A DNA stretch of 64,000 nt from Streptomyces ferrugineus (GTDB lineage Bacteria > Actinomycetota > Actinomycetes > Streptomycetales > Streptomycetaceae). The position numbers and the translations under genes are program-made. Where the stretch lies: contig NZ_CP063373.1 in NCBI RefSeq assembly GCF_015160855.1, positions 4,712,001 to 4,776,000 of the forward strand, read 5' to 3'. The notes under the pieces are model-generated. The model searched no databases, was not told where the DNA came from, and saw only the letters and a program-made list of their open reading frames with translations. Below, one piece after another: positions 17,041 to 26,622 of the stretch; position 1 is the stretch's first letter, and each line of letters opens with the position of its first letter.

Positions 17041-17724
17041 TCAGGCCAAGCGGCTCAGCAGGTCGCGCGCCTCGACCCTGGCGGCGGACACCACCGGCTC
17101 GCCGAGCCCGCACAGCCGCAGACACGATGACGCGATGGCATCCGTGTCGGCGGCGTCCGGCTCACGGGAACGGCGTAGCTGAATGACGACCTCTACCAGC
17201 TGGATCAGCAGTTCGCCGATCCGCTCGGGCCGCAGGCCGCGGGCGACGTCCGCGGTTGCCGCCAAGGTGCCGAGGGCCCCGTAGCTCTCCTGCAGTCGAC
17301 CCCGGTCGGCACGGAAGGCGTCGAACCGCTCGGACAGCACCTCCGGCAGGAGATAGAGCGTGCCGATGTTGTACGGGGTGCGGGACAAGGTGCGTACGTC
17401 CGTCGCCGCCACCGCGTAGAGAGCCGCGGCCGCGGTCGCCCGCTCCGGCACCCACGCCTGGATCCGCTCCACCATCTCCAGGCTCGGCCGGACCGAGGTG
17501 GCCAGCAGTTCGGCGAGGATCTCGTCCTTGGTGGCGAAGTGGTAGTACAGCGAGGCCTGTCTGATGCCCACCCGCTCGGCGATCACGCGGGTGCTGGTGG
17601 CGGCGACGCCGCGTTCGACGAAGAGCGCACCGGCGGCGTCGAGGATCTGTTCCCGAGCGGAGATGCCGGGGTCGGACGGCGGCGTGTGCCGGGGTCTTCC
17701 TTGGCGGGGCCGCGTCGCGTTCAT
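17041..17724 (-). CDS. TetR/AcrR family regulator next to the guanidine/urea operon
   Basis: The start is ATG 17724 (MNATRPRQGRPRHT). The N-terminal helix-turn-helix reads TSTRVIAERVGIRQASLYYH followed by FATKDEILAELL, and a helical ligand-binding domain of about 160 residues follows. It lies 77 bases downstream of the allophanate hydrolase gene on the same strand. This position is typical for the regulator of these carboxylase operons, so the palindrome upstream of the permease gene is its likely operator. The inducer (guanidine, urea or allophanate) is not known. Confidence 0.85.
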   Translation of the reverse strand: MNATRPRQGRPRHTPPSDPGISAREQILDAAGALFVERGVAATSTRVIAERVGIRQASLYYHFATKDEILAELLATSVRPSLEMVERIQAWVPERATAAAALYAVAATDVRTLSRTPYNIGTLYLLPEVLSERFDAFRADRGRLQESYGALGTLAATADVARGLRPERIGELLIQLVEVVIQLRRSREPDAADTDAIASSCLRLCGLGEPVVSAARVEARDLLSRLA

Positions 17725-17743
17725 GATCCCATCCTGCCACCTC

Positions 17744-17782
17744 GGCGGGCACCCGGCCGTGGCCGGTACCAGGGTGCCCGCC
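17744..17782 (-). terminator. Hairpin between allophanate hydrolase and TetR genes
   Basis: An 11-base-pair perfect stem (GGCGGGCACCC at 17744-17754 with GGGTGCCCGCC at 17772-17782) closes a 17-base loop that has its own small GGCC hairpin. It lies directly after the allophanate hydrolase stop in the direction of transcription and before the regulator gene. It could end or attenuate the operon transcript. Confidence 0.6.
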
Positions 17783-17801
17783 GGTGCCGGCCCGGCTCCG
17801 G

Positions 17802-19508
17802 TCACGGGGACGCCAGATAGGCCCGCCAGCCGCCGTACCGGGTGATGTCGGGGGCGCCCTCGACGGCGTACGGCTCCACCAGGAAGCCGCTGATGTGCCG
17901 TCCGTCGGCCAGTTCGACGGTGCCGATGGCCAGGGGCGCGGGAACAGCGGCGGTCAGCGCCCCGAACCCCGCTGCCGGCAGCCGCCAGATCTCGCCCTCG
18001 ATGCCCGAGCCGTCTTCCGCCCCCGTGTCACCGTGTGGGCCGGTTCCGGTATCCGGCCCGCCCTGAGCGACCCTGACCAGGCCCGGCTTGGCCGGCTCGG
18101 TGGCCAGGGCATGCAGCCTGTAGTTGCCGGCGGTGCGTGCTGGGCCCACCAATGTGCCGCCCGCCTGGACCAGTTGGGCGTTCAGGGGTTGTCCGGTGAG
18201 GTGCGCGCCGACCACGAAGAGGTCGAGCCCCGGATCGGCGAACCGTTCGGCCAGGGCGGCCAGGGCGCGGTCGGAGAACGCGGGGCCGGTGAGCATCACA
18301 CCGAACGGCAGGCCGTCCACGGACCCGGCGGGAACGGCGAGCGAGGCGTAGTCCAGCAGGTTGGCGAAGTTGGTGAAGCGGCCCATGCGGGCGTTGGCAC
18401 CGACCCGGTCCGCCGCCACCTCGTCGAGCGTGGGGTGCCAGGTGGTGGTCGGGGTGAGGAGCGCCGCGCAGCCGTCCAGGGCCGTACGCGCGGCGGCGCC
18501 GAGGGCGGCGAGCCGGGCGGTGTCGGCGGCCCAGTCGACGGCGGTCTTCTCCCGGCCGGCCAGCACGATGGCGGCGACGGTGGGGTCGAGGTCCGTACCG
18601 ATCAGGTCGCGGTGCTTGTCCAGGTGCTCGCCCACCGCGGCGTACCGCTCGGCCACGAACGCGCCGCCGTACAGCAGTTGCGCGGCCTCCAGCAGCGGGG
18701 TGACATCGGTCTCGACGATCTCCACTCCGGTGCCCGCCAGGCGGGCGACCGCGGCGTCGAAGGCCTCGCGCCAGCCGTCGGCCATGCCCTCCAGGTGCTC
18801 CGGGGCCGGGACCGCGACCTTGGGGCGCGCGGGCGGCGGCGGGAGCTGGGTGCCGGTGCGGGAGAGCGGGTCGGCAGGGTCGGGGCCCTCGACGATCTCC
18901 GCGGCCGTGCGGGCGAGCCGCAGGTCGCGGGCGAAGACAGTCACGCAGTCGAGGGTGTAGCACGCCGGGACCACACCGGTCACGGGCACCAGGCCCTTGG
19001 TGGGTTTGACACCGACGATGCCGTTGAGGGCGGCGGGCACCCGTCCGGAGCCGGCCGTGTCGGTGCCGAGCGCGATGTCGGCGATGCCCAGCGCGACCGC
19101 GACGGCGGAGCCGGATGACGACCCGCCGGAAACGCGGGCCGGGTCCCAGGCGTTGCGCACCGCGCCGTAGGGGCTGCGGGTGCCGACCAGGCCGGTGGCG
19201 AACTGGTCCAGGTTGGTCTTGCCGAGAACCAGCGCGCCGGCCGCGCGCAGCCGTGCCACCGCGGGCGCGTCGCACCGCGGCAGGTAGGCGTAGGACGGCG
19301 CGCCGGCGCTCGTGTGCAGGCCGGCGACGTCGATGTTGTCCTTGACGGCCGCGACCAAGCCGGCCAGTGGCAGTCCGGGGTCGATTCCGGCGGCTTCGGC
19401 GAGCACCTCGTGGCGGGGCCTGAGATGGATCCAGATCTCGGGCCGGTCGGCGGATTCGATGCGGTCGTAGGCGGCCTCGGCGCGTTCGACCGGGGTCATG
19501 GCGCTCAT
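17802..19508 (-). CDS. atzF: Allophanate hydrolase
   Basis: This enzyme splits allophanate into two ammonia and two CO2, the last step of the carboxylase route. The 568 residues comprise an amidase-signature domain with the catalytic triad Lys56 (AAVKDNID), cis-Ser131 (SGGSSSGSA) and Ser154 (TDTAGSGR). A C-terminal domain characteristic of AtzF/DUR1 follows (NAQLVQAGG onward to the end). The ATG at 19508 overlaps the TGA of the carboxylase gene by 4 bases, so translation is coupled. It is the last structural gene of the operon. Confidence 0.93.
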   Translation of the reverse strand: MSAMTPVERAEAAYDRIESADRPEIWIHLRPRHEVLAEAAGIDPGLPLAGLVAAVKDNIDVAGLHTSAGAPSYAYLPRCDAPAVARLRAAGALVLGKTNLDQFATGLVGTRSPYGAVRNAWDPARVSGGSSSGSAVAVALGIADIALGTDTAGSGRVPAALNGIVGVKPTKGLVPVTGVVPACYTLDCVTVFARDLRLARTAAEIVEGPDPADPLSRTGTQLPPPPARPKVAVPAPEHLEGMADGWREAFDAAVARLAGTGVEIVETDVTPLLEAAQLLYGGAFVAERYAAVGEHLDKHRDLIGTDLDPTVAAIVLAGREKTAVDWAADTARLAALGAAARTALDGCAALLTPTTTWHPTLDEVAADRVGANARMGRFTNFANLLDYASLAVPAGSVDGLPFGVMLTGPAFSDRALAALAERFADPGLDLFVVGAHLTGQPLNAQLVQAGGTLVGPARTAGNYRLHALATEPAKPGLVRVAQGGPDTGTGPHGDTGAEDGSGIEGEIWRLPAAGFGALTAAVPAPLAIGTVELADGRHISGFLVEPYAVEGAPDITRYGGWRAYLASP

Positions 19509-22500
19509 GCCTTCACCGTCGCGAGGACCTGGCCGGGAGCGACCTGCTCGCCGGGTTTGACGTAGATCTCCAGGAGCGTTCCGGCGGCGGGGGCACTCAC
19601 TTTGGTCTCCATTTTCATCGCCTCCAGCGACAGGATCGGGTCGCCTTCGGCGACGGTGGTGCCCGGTTGTGCGACGGTCTGCCAGACGGTGGCGGTGAAC
19701 GGGGCGGTGACCGGGACCGCGCCGTCGGGGACGGTGACGGAGCCGGCGGCCGGGGGTTCGGGACCGTCGTCCCGGTCGAACTCGCCTGCGGCCCGCCAGC
19801 GTTCCTTCTCGGCCTCGAACGCGGCGCTCTGCCGCTGCCGGAAGGCGGTGATCGAGTCGGCGTTGGCGGTGAGGAAGGCGTTGTGGTCGGCGATCGAGAA
19901 GACGCCCTCCTCCGTGTCGAGGGGACCGCGGCCGGCGTCGGTCTCGGCGCGCAGTTCGAGGAGTTCCTCCGCGGTGACGGGGTACCACTCGATGCGGTCG
20001 AAGAAGCGCAGGGCCCAAGGGGAGTCCTGGAACAGGCCGCCCCTGCGGAACCGGTTCCAGATCTGCACGGTGCGGCCGACGAACTGATAGCCGCCGGGGC
20101 CTTCCATGCCGTAGATGCACAGATAGGCACCGCCGATGCCGACGGAGTTCTCCGCGGTCCAGGTGCGGGCCGGGTTGTACTTGGTGGTCACCAGGCGGTG
20201 CCGAGGGTCGAGCGGGGTGGCCACGGGGGCGCCGAGGTAGACGTCCCCGAGGCCCAGTACCAGGTAGGAGGCGTCGAAGACCGTGCGGTAGACGTCGTCG
20301 GCGCTCTCCAGGCCGTTGACACGACGGATGAACTCGATGTTCCACGGGCACCAGGGGGCGTCGTCACGCACCCCGGCCATGTAGCGCTCGATGGCGAGGC
20401 GGGTCGCCGGATCGTCCCAGCTGAGCGGCAGCCGTACCGTGCGGGAGGGGACCACCAACTCGTCGGTGGGCGGGACCTCGTCCTCCAGTTCGCGCAGCAG
20501 CGCGGTGAGGTCGCGGGCCCTGAGCCGGCGGGCGTCGGTGTGGATCTGCAGGGAACGGATGCCCGGGGTGACGTCGACGATGCCGTCGGGCGCGTGCGCG
20601 GCCAGGGTCTCCCGCAGGGCGTGCACCCGCATCCGCAGGCCGAGGTCGAGCGTCATGGGGCCGTACTCGACGAGGACGTTGTCGTCGCCGTCGCGGCGAT
20701 AGGTCACGCCGGGGCGCGTATCGGTGGCCTCCAGTCGGCCCAGTACGCCGTCGTCGCCGTCTCCGCCCGCGCTGATCAGCGCGGGCGAGGCGCGGCGGGC
20801 GTCGAGGGCGGCCGCCTCGGCCTCCTTGACCGGTACGAACCGGACCGTGTCGCCGGGGCGGAGCTGGCCGAGCTTCCACAGCTCGCCGCTGGCGACCACC
20901 GCGGGGCAGACGAACCCGCCCAGGGACGGCCCGTCGGGGCCCAGGACGATCGGCGTGTCGCCGGTGAAGTCCAGAGCGCCCACCGCGTACGGCGTGTCGT
21001 GGATGTTGGACGGGTGCAGTCCCGCCTCGCCGCCGTCCTGGCGGGCCCACCGCGGCCTGGGTCCGATCAGGCGGATCCCGGTGCGGGCCGAGTTGTGGTG
21101 CACCTTGTAGTCGGTGGCGTAGAGGGTGTCGATGTCGTCGCGGGTGAAGAACTCCGGTGCCGCGTGCGGTCCTTCGGTGACACCGATCCGCCAGCGCGAG
21201 GTGATCGCGGGGCGGCGCTCGGGCGGGGTCGGGCCACCGGGGGCGCCGGTGGACGCCGCGGGCCGCAGCACGTCTCCGGCGAGCAGCGCCCGGCCGCCGT
21301 GGCCGCCGAAGCCACCGAGGGTGAACGTCGAGGCGCTGCCCAGGTATGGGGGCACGTCGATGCCGCCCCGGACGGCCACGTAGGTGCGCAGGCCGGGCCC
21401 CTGTGCGGCGCCGAGCGCCAGGGTGGCGCCGGCCGGGACCGGGACCGGCTCCCACAGGTCCGCCATGGCGCCGTCCACGGTGACGGGAACGGGGGCGCCG
21501 GTGACGGCGACCACGGTGGCGGCGGAGAAGCGCAGAGTCAGGCCGCCGGCGGTGACTTCGAGCGCGGCGGCCTCGGCCGGGTTGCCGACGGCCAGATTGG
21601 CCTCGGCGAAGGAGACGGTGTCGAAGGGGCCGCTCGGCGGAACGCCCACGTGCCAGTAGCCGAGCCGGCCGGGCAGGTCCTGGACGGTGGTCATCGCGCC
21701 GGGCACCAGGACGTCGATACGCGGCTCGGGGTCGACGGTGGTGTCGAGCGTGCTCGTGCTGTGCGCGGCCTCGCGCACCTCGCCGCGCACGGTGAGCGAG
21801 CGCAGCAGGCCCAGGTTGGTCACGATGCCGTCGATCCGGCTCGCGCCGAGGGCCTCCCCGAGTACGTCGAACGCGGTGTCGCGGGTGGCGCCGTGCGCGA
21901 TCACCTTGGCGAGCATGGGGTCGTAGAATGGCGAGACCTCCAGGCCGGTCTCGACGAAACCGTCCACCCGGACACCAGCCATCTCGTCGCTGCCCTGGCC
22001 GGGGAAGACCGCCCGGGTGATCAGGCCCGAGGAGGGCAGGCAGTCCTTGCCGGGGTCCTCGGCGTAGACCCGGGCCTGAACGGCATGTCCGGTGGGCGTC
22101 CACTCCCGCTCGAACACCGCGTCGTCGACCCGGCCGTCGCGGGCCAGGGCGAGCATGAGTTCGACGAGGTCGACGCCGTACGCCTCCTCGGTCACCGGAT
22201 GCTCGACCTGGAGCCGGGTGTTGACCTCCAGGAAGCTGGCTTCTTCGCGCGCCGGGTCGTAGACGAACTCCACGGTCCCCGCTCCGCGGTAGCCGACCGA
22301 AGCGAGCAACTGGCGCGAGGAGTGGTGCAGCAGCGCGCGGACACGGTCGGGCAGGTCGGGGGCCGGGGCCTCCTCGACCACCTTCTGGTTGCGGCGCTGC
22401 AACGAGCAGTCACGGTCGCCGATGACGGCGATCCGCCCGGTGCCGTCGCCGAAGACCTGCACCTCGACATGACGGGCCGGGCGCACCAGGCGCTCCAGGA

Positions 22501-23095
22501 ACAACCCGGCCGACCCGAAGTTGGACTCGGCGAGCGCGGCCACGCGGCCGAAGGCCTCGCGCACCTCGTCGGCGGTGACACACGCCTGCATGCCGATGCC
22601 GCCGCCACCGCCGGTGGCCTTGACCATCACGGGCAGCCCGATCGACTCGGCCGCGGTGACGGCCTCCTCGGCGCTCGTGAGCAGCCCCGTCCCGGCCAGC
22701 AGCGGTACTCCGGCCGCCTCGGCCAGGGCGCGGGCGGTGTGCTTCGCGCCGAAGGCGGTGATCTGGTCGGCGGTCGGCCCCGCGAAACGCAGGCCGGACT
22801 CCTCGACGGCGCGTGCGAAGGCGGCGTTCTCGGAGAGGAAGCCGTAGCCCGGGTGGATGATTCCGGCGCCCGTGTCGAGGGCCGCCTCGATGATCGCGTC
22901 GCCGCGCAGATACGAGTCGCGGGCGGGGGCCGGACCGAGGCGGACCGCGTGGTCGGCCTCGCGGACGTGTGGGGCGGCCCGGTCGGCGTCGGAGAAGACG
23001 GCGACGGTGGCCAGGCCCATCCGAGCGGCCGTGCGGATGACACGGCGGGCTATCTCACCGCGGTTGGCGACGAGAACGGCGGTGGGGCGGGTCAC
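19505..23095 (-). CDS. Biotin-dependent urea carboxylase family enzyme (probable guanidine carboxylase)
   Basis: I start at GTG 23095 (VTRPTAVLVANRGEIARR); the longer open frame upstream lies within the neighbouring gene. The 1196 residues hold a biotin carboxylase domain (1 to about 450, with the ATP-grasp loop KATGGGGGIGMQ), two KipI/KipA-like carboxyltransferase domains (IDVLVPGAMTTVQDLPGRLG onward, then about 830-1050) and a biotinyl domain with AMKM, biotin on Lys1161. Such enzymes carboxylate urea or guanidine with ATP and bicarbonate. Because two DUF1989 genes are coupled upstream, guanidine is the more likely substrate. It overlaps both neighbours by 4 bases. Confidence 0.93.
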   Translation of the reverse strand: MTRPTAVLVANRGEIARRVIRTAARMGLATVAVFSDADRAAPHVREADHAVRLGPAPARDSYLRGDAIIEAALDTGAGIIHPGYGFLSENAAFARAVEESGLRFAGPTADQITAFGAKHTARALAEAAGVPLLAGTGLLTSAEEAVTAAESIGLPVMVKATGGGGGIGMQACVTADEVREAFGRVAALAESNFGSAGLFLERLVRPARHVEVQVFGDGTGRIAVIGDRDCSLQRRNQKVVEEAPAPDLPDRVRALLHHSSRQLLASVGYRGAGTVEFVYDPAREEASFLEVNTRLQVEHPVTEEAYGVDLVELMLALARDGRVDDAVFEREWTPTGHAVQARVYAEDPGKDCLPSSGLITRAVFPGQGSDEMAGVRVDGFVETGLEVSPFYDPMLAKVIAHGATRDTAFDVLGEALGASRIDGIVTNLGLLRSLTVRGEVREAAHSTSTLDTTVDPEPRIDVLVPGAMTTVQDLPGRLGYWHVGVPPSGPFDTVSFAEANLAVGNPAEAAALEVTAGGLTLRFSAATVVAVTGAPVPVTVDGAMADLWEPVPVPAGATLALGAAQGPGLRTYVAVRGGIDVPPYLGSASTFTLGGFGGHGGRALLAGDVLRPAASTGAPGGPTPPERRPAITSRWRIGVTEGPHAAPEFFTRDDIDTLYATDYKVHHNSARTGIRLIGPRPRWARQDGGEAGLHPSNIHDTPYAVGALDFTGDTPIVLGPDGPSLGGFVCPAVVASGELWKLGQLRPGDTVRFVPVKEAEAAALDARRASPALISAGGDGDDGVLGRLEATDTRPGVTYRRDGDDNVLVEYGPMTLDLGLRMRVHALRETLAAHAPDGIVDVTPGIRSLQIHTDARRLRARDLTALLRELEDEVPPTDELVVPSRTVRLPLSWDDPATRLAIERYMAGVRDDAPWCPWNIEFIRRVNGLESADDVYRTVFDASYLVLGLGDVYLGAPVATPLDPRHRLVTTKYNPARTWTAENSVGIGGAYLCIYGMEGPGGYQFVGRTVQIWNRFRRGGLFQDSPWALRFFDRIEWYPVTAEELLELRAETDAGRGPLDTEEGVFSIADHNAFLTANADSITAFRQRQSAAFEAEKERWRAAGEFDRDDGPEPPAAGSVTVPDGAVPVTAPFTATVWQTVAQPGTTVAEGDPILSLEAMKMETKVSAPAAGTLLEIYVKPGEQVAPGQVLATVKA

Positions 23096-23967
23096 GCGGC
23101 GCCCTCCGGGGTGCCGGGGCCCCGCGCGGGTCGCCGGCTCGCGCCGTCGGGGCTCGCCGGGCTCGCCGGGCTCGCCGGGCTGGGCGGGCTGGGCGGGTCC
23201 ACGACGATCATCCGCAGCGGGGTCGGATTGAAGTCGTTGCACGGGTTGTTCATCTGCGGGCAGTTGGACACCAGCACCAGGACGTCCGTCTCGGCGCGCA
23301 CCGCGACCCGGCGGCCGGGCGCCGACATGCCGTCCACGATGCCCAGCGCGCCGTCCGCCTCGACGGGCACGTTCATGAACCAGTTGAGGTTGGAGACGAG
23401 GTCCCGCACCCCCAGGCCGCGCCGGGACGCCTCGGCGAGGAAGTTCTCGCGGCAGCCGTGATGGAACATCACATGGTGGCCGTAGCGCAGGGTGTTGGAC
23501 TCCTTGCCGCACGCGCCGCCGATGGTGTCCTGACGGTCGATCTCGTTGGCGACGACGGTCATCAGCGGTCGGCCCTCGTTGCTGCGCAGGACGGTGCCCG
23601 TGCGCACGTAGGCGTTGCCCTGCCAGGCCAGCGTGTCGGGGACGCTGTAGCGCTCCTCCGGGTCGTCGGCGTTGTAGAGCACGCAGTCGGCGGACTGGTT
23701 GCCGCCGACGTCGACGATCGTCAGGACGTGCCCCTCGGCCACCACCGCCGACCAGGGCGCGTTGGGTGACACCTGCTCGTCCAGGACTACGGCGCCCTCG
23801 ACCAGGCTCGCTCCCCAGTCAAGGGCGGAGCCCTCCGCGTACACGGCACCGACCGGGACGGTGGAGGCGACGGTGCCGCCCGACGCGGTGGGGTGGGTCT
23901 TCACGGTGTTCACGGTGTTCGCACCGGGCGTGGCGGGCGCGGTGTTCTCGGTCTGACTGGTCGCCAT
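23092..23967 (-). CDS. Urea carboxylase-associated protein 2 (DUF1989), probable carboxyguanidine deiminase subunit
   Basis: The ATG at 23967 begins a 291-residue protein with a poorly conserved N-terminal 60 residues. A DUF1989 domain follows: DVGGNQSADCVLYNADDPEE, NEGRPLMTVVANEIDR, DTIGGACGKESNTLRYG, NWFMNVPVEADG and VSNCPQMNNPCNDFNPTPLR. Family members of this pair were shown to form carboxyguanidine deiminase, which converts the carboxylase product to allophanate. A Ser-Pro-Ala repeat of four units (ASPASPASP) sits near the C-terminus. It starts one base past the stop of the UAAP1 gene. Confidence 0.87.
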   Translation of the reverse strand: MATSQTENTAPATPGANTVNTVKTHPTASGGTVASTVPVGAVYAEGSALDWGASLVEGAVVLDEQVSPNAPWSAVVAEGHVLTIVDVGGNQSADCVLYNADDPEERYSVPDTLAWQGNAYVRTGTVLRSNEGRPLMTVVANEIDRQDTIGGACGKESNTLRYGHHVMFHHGCRENFLAEASRRGLGVRDLVSNLNWFMNVPVEADGALGIVDGMSAPGRRVAVRAETDVLVLVSNCPQMNNPCNDFNPTPLRMIVVDPPSPPSPASPASPASPDGASRRPARGPGTPEGAA

Positions 23968-23968
23968 G

Positions 23969-24925
23969 TCACAGCCCCCGGGCTTCGCAGTAGTCGACGG
24001 TGTTGAGGTACGCCCGGTGCAGCTCCGGCGTCGCGGTGAACCGCTCCTCGTCGGGACCGGTCGCGGCGCCGCGCCAGGCGTGCACCCGTAGCGGTCCGAC
24101 GACGTATCCGGGGCGCGGGTCCAGCGGATGAGCGACGTTGGCGACCAGCACCAGGAGGGGCATCTCCGCGACGAGTTCGACATGCGCGCCCGGGCCCGCG
24201 CTGCCCTGCCAGGTGAGGGCGCCGTCCGCCTGGACGCGTACGCCCTGGAAGAAGGACACGCTCGGCGGCAGATCACGCCGGTTCAGACCATGTTTGGCGG
24301 CCGCTTTGACGAAGAGTCCGCGGCCCGACGGGGACGGTCCCTCGGGGCGGGCGTCCCCGTACTTGCGGGCGTTCCAGGCGTCGGTGGTGGTGCCGCAGAA
24401 GGCGTCGTGCCGACCGGAGGAGTCGCCGGAGACGACGGCCATGATCCGGCCGTCACCGGACAACAGCGGGTGGTTCACGCCCAGGTACGCCTGCCAGGGG
24501 ATCTTCTGGGTGTCGGCGACGTTCAGCCGCTCGACCGGTTCCAGGGCGTTGAAGAGCAGCAGATGCGCGCAGGCGTCACCGGTCGGGTCGTCGAACCGCA
24601 GCCGGCTGCCGCGGGCGACGACCTTGTGGGTGTAGCCGCCGGGTGCCACGGTCTCCGCCCACACCAGGGCGGCCCGGTCCACTCCCGGCGGGCAGTGCGG
24701 GCCGGCGGACGCCGGGAGATACGGCATCCACTCGCCCGCCTGCCCGCCCTGTGCGCGGGCGTCGTCGCGGGCGCTGTGGACACTGTCGGTCAGGTGCAGG
24801 TCACGGACCTTGGCGGGGGTCTGCTGCTGGAAGGGGCTTTCGGCGGGCTGCTGCTCGCCGGAGCATCCGGTGTGTTGCCCGCCGTGCGGAGTGTCGGCCG
24901 TCGGCCCTTCGGTCGTCGTCATCAT
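23969..24925 (-). CDS. Urea carboxylase-associated protein 1 (DUF1989), probable carboxyguanidine deiminase subunit
   Basis: Two ATG codons in a row (24925 and 24922) can start this 318-residue protein. After a Gln/Thr/Pro-rich N-terminal stretch of about 85 residues the DUF1989 domain begins: WAETVAPGGYTHKVVARGSR, LLLFNALEPVERLNVADTQK, GDSSGRHDAFCGTTTDAWNA and RRDLPPSVSFFQGVRVQADG. It differs from UAAP2 in lacking the NNPC motif, as expected for the partner subunit. The N-terminal extension is longer than I recall for the family. It lies 77 bases after the permease gene. Confidence 0.85.
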   Translation of the reverse strand: MMTTTEGPTADTPHGGQHTGCSGEQQPAESPFQQQTPAKVRDLHLTDSVHSARDDARAQGGQAGEWMPYLPASAGPHCPPGVDRAALVWAETVAPGGYTHKVVARGSRLRFDDPTGDACAHLLLFNALEPVERLNVADTQKIPWQAYLGVNHPLLSGDGRIMAVVSGDSSGRHDAFCGTTTDAWNARKYGDARPEGPSPSGRGLFVKAAAKHGLNRRDLPPSVSFFQGVRVQADGALTWQGSAGPGAHVELVAEMPLLVLVANVAHPLDPRPGYVVGPLRVHAWRGAATGPDEERFTATPELHRAYLNTVDYCEARGL

Positions 24926-25002
24926 GGGTGTGCCGTCGTCCCTTCGTCGGTGCGTCGTCAGCGCGTCCGGTGATGCGTGCCGGGGCGCGTACCGCCGAGC
25001 CG

Positions 25003-26601
25003 TCAGGCGGGCTCGGGGACGGCCTCGGCGGGCGGCTCGAGGTGGGTGTGGGGAACGTGTCGCAGCTCGATCCGGCGGTGCAGCCGGCGGGCGAGGAAGT
25101 AGCCGGCACCGACGGCGAAGCTGAGCCCGATGAACAGCAGTGCGCTCCACTGCAGCCACCAGGTGCCCTCGGTGAGGTCGTAGATCTCCGCGCGCGGCCA
25201 CAGCAGGTTGACCGCCATGCCGACCTGGAAGAGCACGGCGAGTGTGTTGACGACCGTGCCCCAGCGCCCCAGTGAGAACAGTGGCTGCCCCGTCTCGTCG
25301 ACGCCGGCCGGGAGCCGGTCGGTGCCCCGGTACCGGATCCGGGCGACCAGCAGCGGCAGCGTCACACCCAGGTAGGCCAGGTAGAGCATGGCGATGCAGA
25401 GGCTGGAGAGCGCGGTGAAGATCGCCGACTGGTGGATGTTGACCAGGAGCGCGGTCGCGGCACCGACGCCGACCACGATCGAGGTGATGATCGGCGTGCC
25501 CGTGCGGGCCGACACCTTCCCGAGGTACCGGTGGAAGGGCAGGGCGCCCTCGCGCGCCATGGAGTAGATCATGCGGGCGCCGGAGGTCTGCACGGCGAGG
25601 GTGCAGGCGAACACCGCGACCGCGACACAGCACAGCAGCAGCCGCCCCAGAACGTCTCCGAGCCGGTCGGTGAGCACCCAGGAAAGGCCGCCTGCGGCCA
25701 GGTTGCCGTCGGTCAGGCTGCTTGCCGCCAGCAATCCCGAGAGGATCAGCAACGCGCCGCCGATGCCGGAGATGACCAGCGCCCGCAGGATGGTACGGGG
25801 AGTGGTCCGGCGTGGGCTGTGCGTCTCCTCCGCCAACTCGCCCGCCGAGTCGAAGCCGACCATGACGTACGCCGCCATCAGCGAAGAGGCGAGGAAGGCC
25901 CCGAGGTAGCCGCCCTCCCCGGCCCAGCCGGTGTTGTGGACCACCACCTGCGGGCCCCGCTCGGGCAGGAAGAAGAGCACCAGCACCAGCGCGATCACAC
26001 CGACGATCTCGATCATGACGCCGATGCTGGTGGCGGCGGCCATCTGACGGATGCCGAGGATGTTCACGACGGTGGTGATCACCAGCAGGACGCAGCCCAA
26101 CAGGACCGCGTTCTGGGCGCCGGTGGGGGAGGCGACCGACGGGTCGGCGTCCGCTCCGCCGACGATCTGGAAGCCGGACCAGATGGCCGGCAACACCGCC
26201 TGCGCGGCGATCGCGGCCGCCGCGACGGTGAGGATCTGCCCAATGATCATGATCCAGCCGGTGAACCAGCCGACCGTGGTGCCGGCCAGTCGGCTCGACC
26301 ACTGGTAGATCACCCCGGAGATGGGCCAGCGCGCGGCCAGTTCGGCGAAGCACAGCGCGACCAGCAACTGGCCCACGAACACCAGCGGCCAGGTCCAGAA
26401 GAACGCCGCCCCACCGAGGCCGAAGCCGAGGCCGAAGAGCTGGAAGACGGTGGTGAGGATCGACACGAAGGAGAAACCCGCGGCGAATGACGCGAAGCTG
26501 CCCATGCCGCGGCGCAGTTCCTGGTGATAACCGACGGGAGCGGTGCTGGTGGCGACGCCGTCGCCGGGATATGACGCAGGGGTGAGCTCAGATCGGTTCA
26601 T
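25003..26601 (-). CDS. APC superfamily permease of the guanidine/urea operon
   Basis: The ATG at 26601 has GGAGGTG seven bases upstream. The 532 residues form about twelve helices of the amino acid/polyamine/organocation family, with FASFAAGFSFVSILTTVFQL in the first helix and a GABA-permease-like loop FDSAGELAEETHSPRRTTPR. As the first gene of a co-directional set with the carboxylase it is probably the uptake system for guanidine, urea or a related amine. The promoter region upstream holds a strong palindrome at 26623-26642. Confidence 0.88.
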   Translation of the reverse strand: MNRSELTPASYPGDGVATSTAPVGYHQELRRGMGSFASFAAGFSFVSILTTVFQLFGLGFGLGGAAFFWTWPLVFVGQLLVALCFAELAARWPISGVIYQWSSRLAGTTVGWFTGWIMIIGQILTVAAAAIAAQAVLPAIWSGFQIVGGADADPSVASPTGAQNAVLLGCVLLVITTVVNILGIRQMAAATSIGVMIEIVGVIALVLVLFFLPERGPQVVVHNTGWAGEGGYLGAFLASSLMAAYVMVGFDSAGELAEETHSPRRTTPRTILRALVISGIGGALLILSGLLAASSLTDGNLAAGGLSWVLTDRLGDVLGRLLLCCVAVAVFACTLAVQTSGARMIYSMAREGALPFHRYLGKVSARTGTPIITSIVVGVGAATALLVNIHQSAIFTALSSLCIAMLYLAYLGVTLPLLVARIRYRGTDRLPAGVDETGQPLFSLGRWGTVVNTLAVLFQVGMAVNLLWPRAEIYDLTEGTWWLQWSALLFIGLSFAVGAGYFLARRLHRRIELRHVPHTHLEPPAEAVPEPA

Positions 26602-26622
26602 CACCGCACCTCCGAACGGGGT

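Noticed and set aside
23153..23190. A short tandem repeat coding Ser-Pro-Ala units near the end of the UAAP2 gene
   Set aside because: It is a four-unit low-complexity stretch at a protein C-terminus, not a CRISPR or mobile feature.
19667..23461. A very long open frame (over 1200 codons) on the plus strand opposite the carboxylase gene
   Set aside because: It mirrors the GC-rich third codon positions of the carboxylase gene, its composition is Gly/Arg/Asp/Val/Gln-rich with no domain, and the minus strand encodes a complete enzyme.
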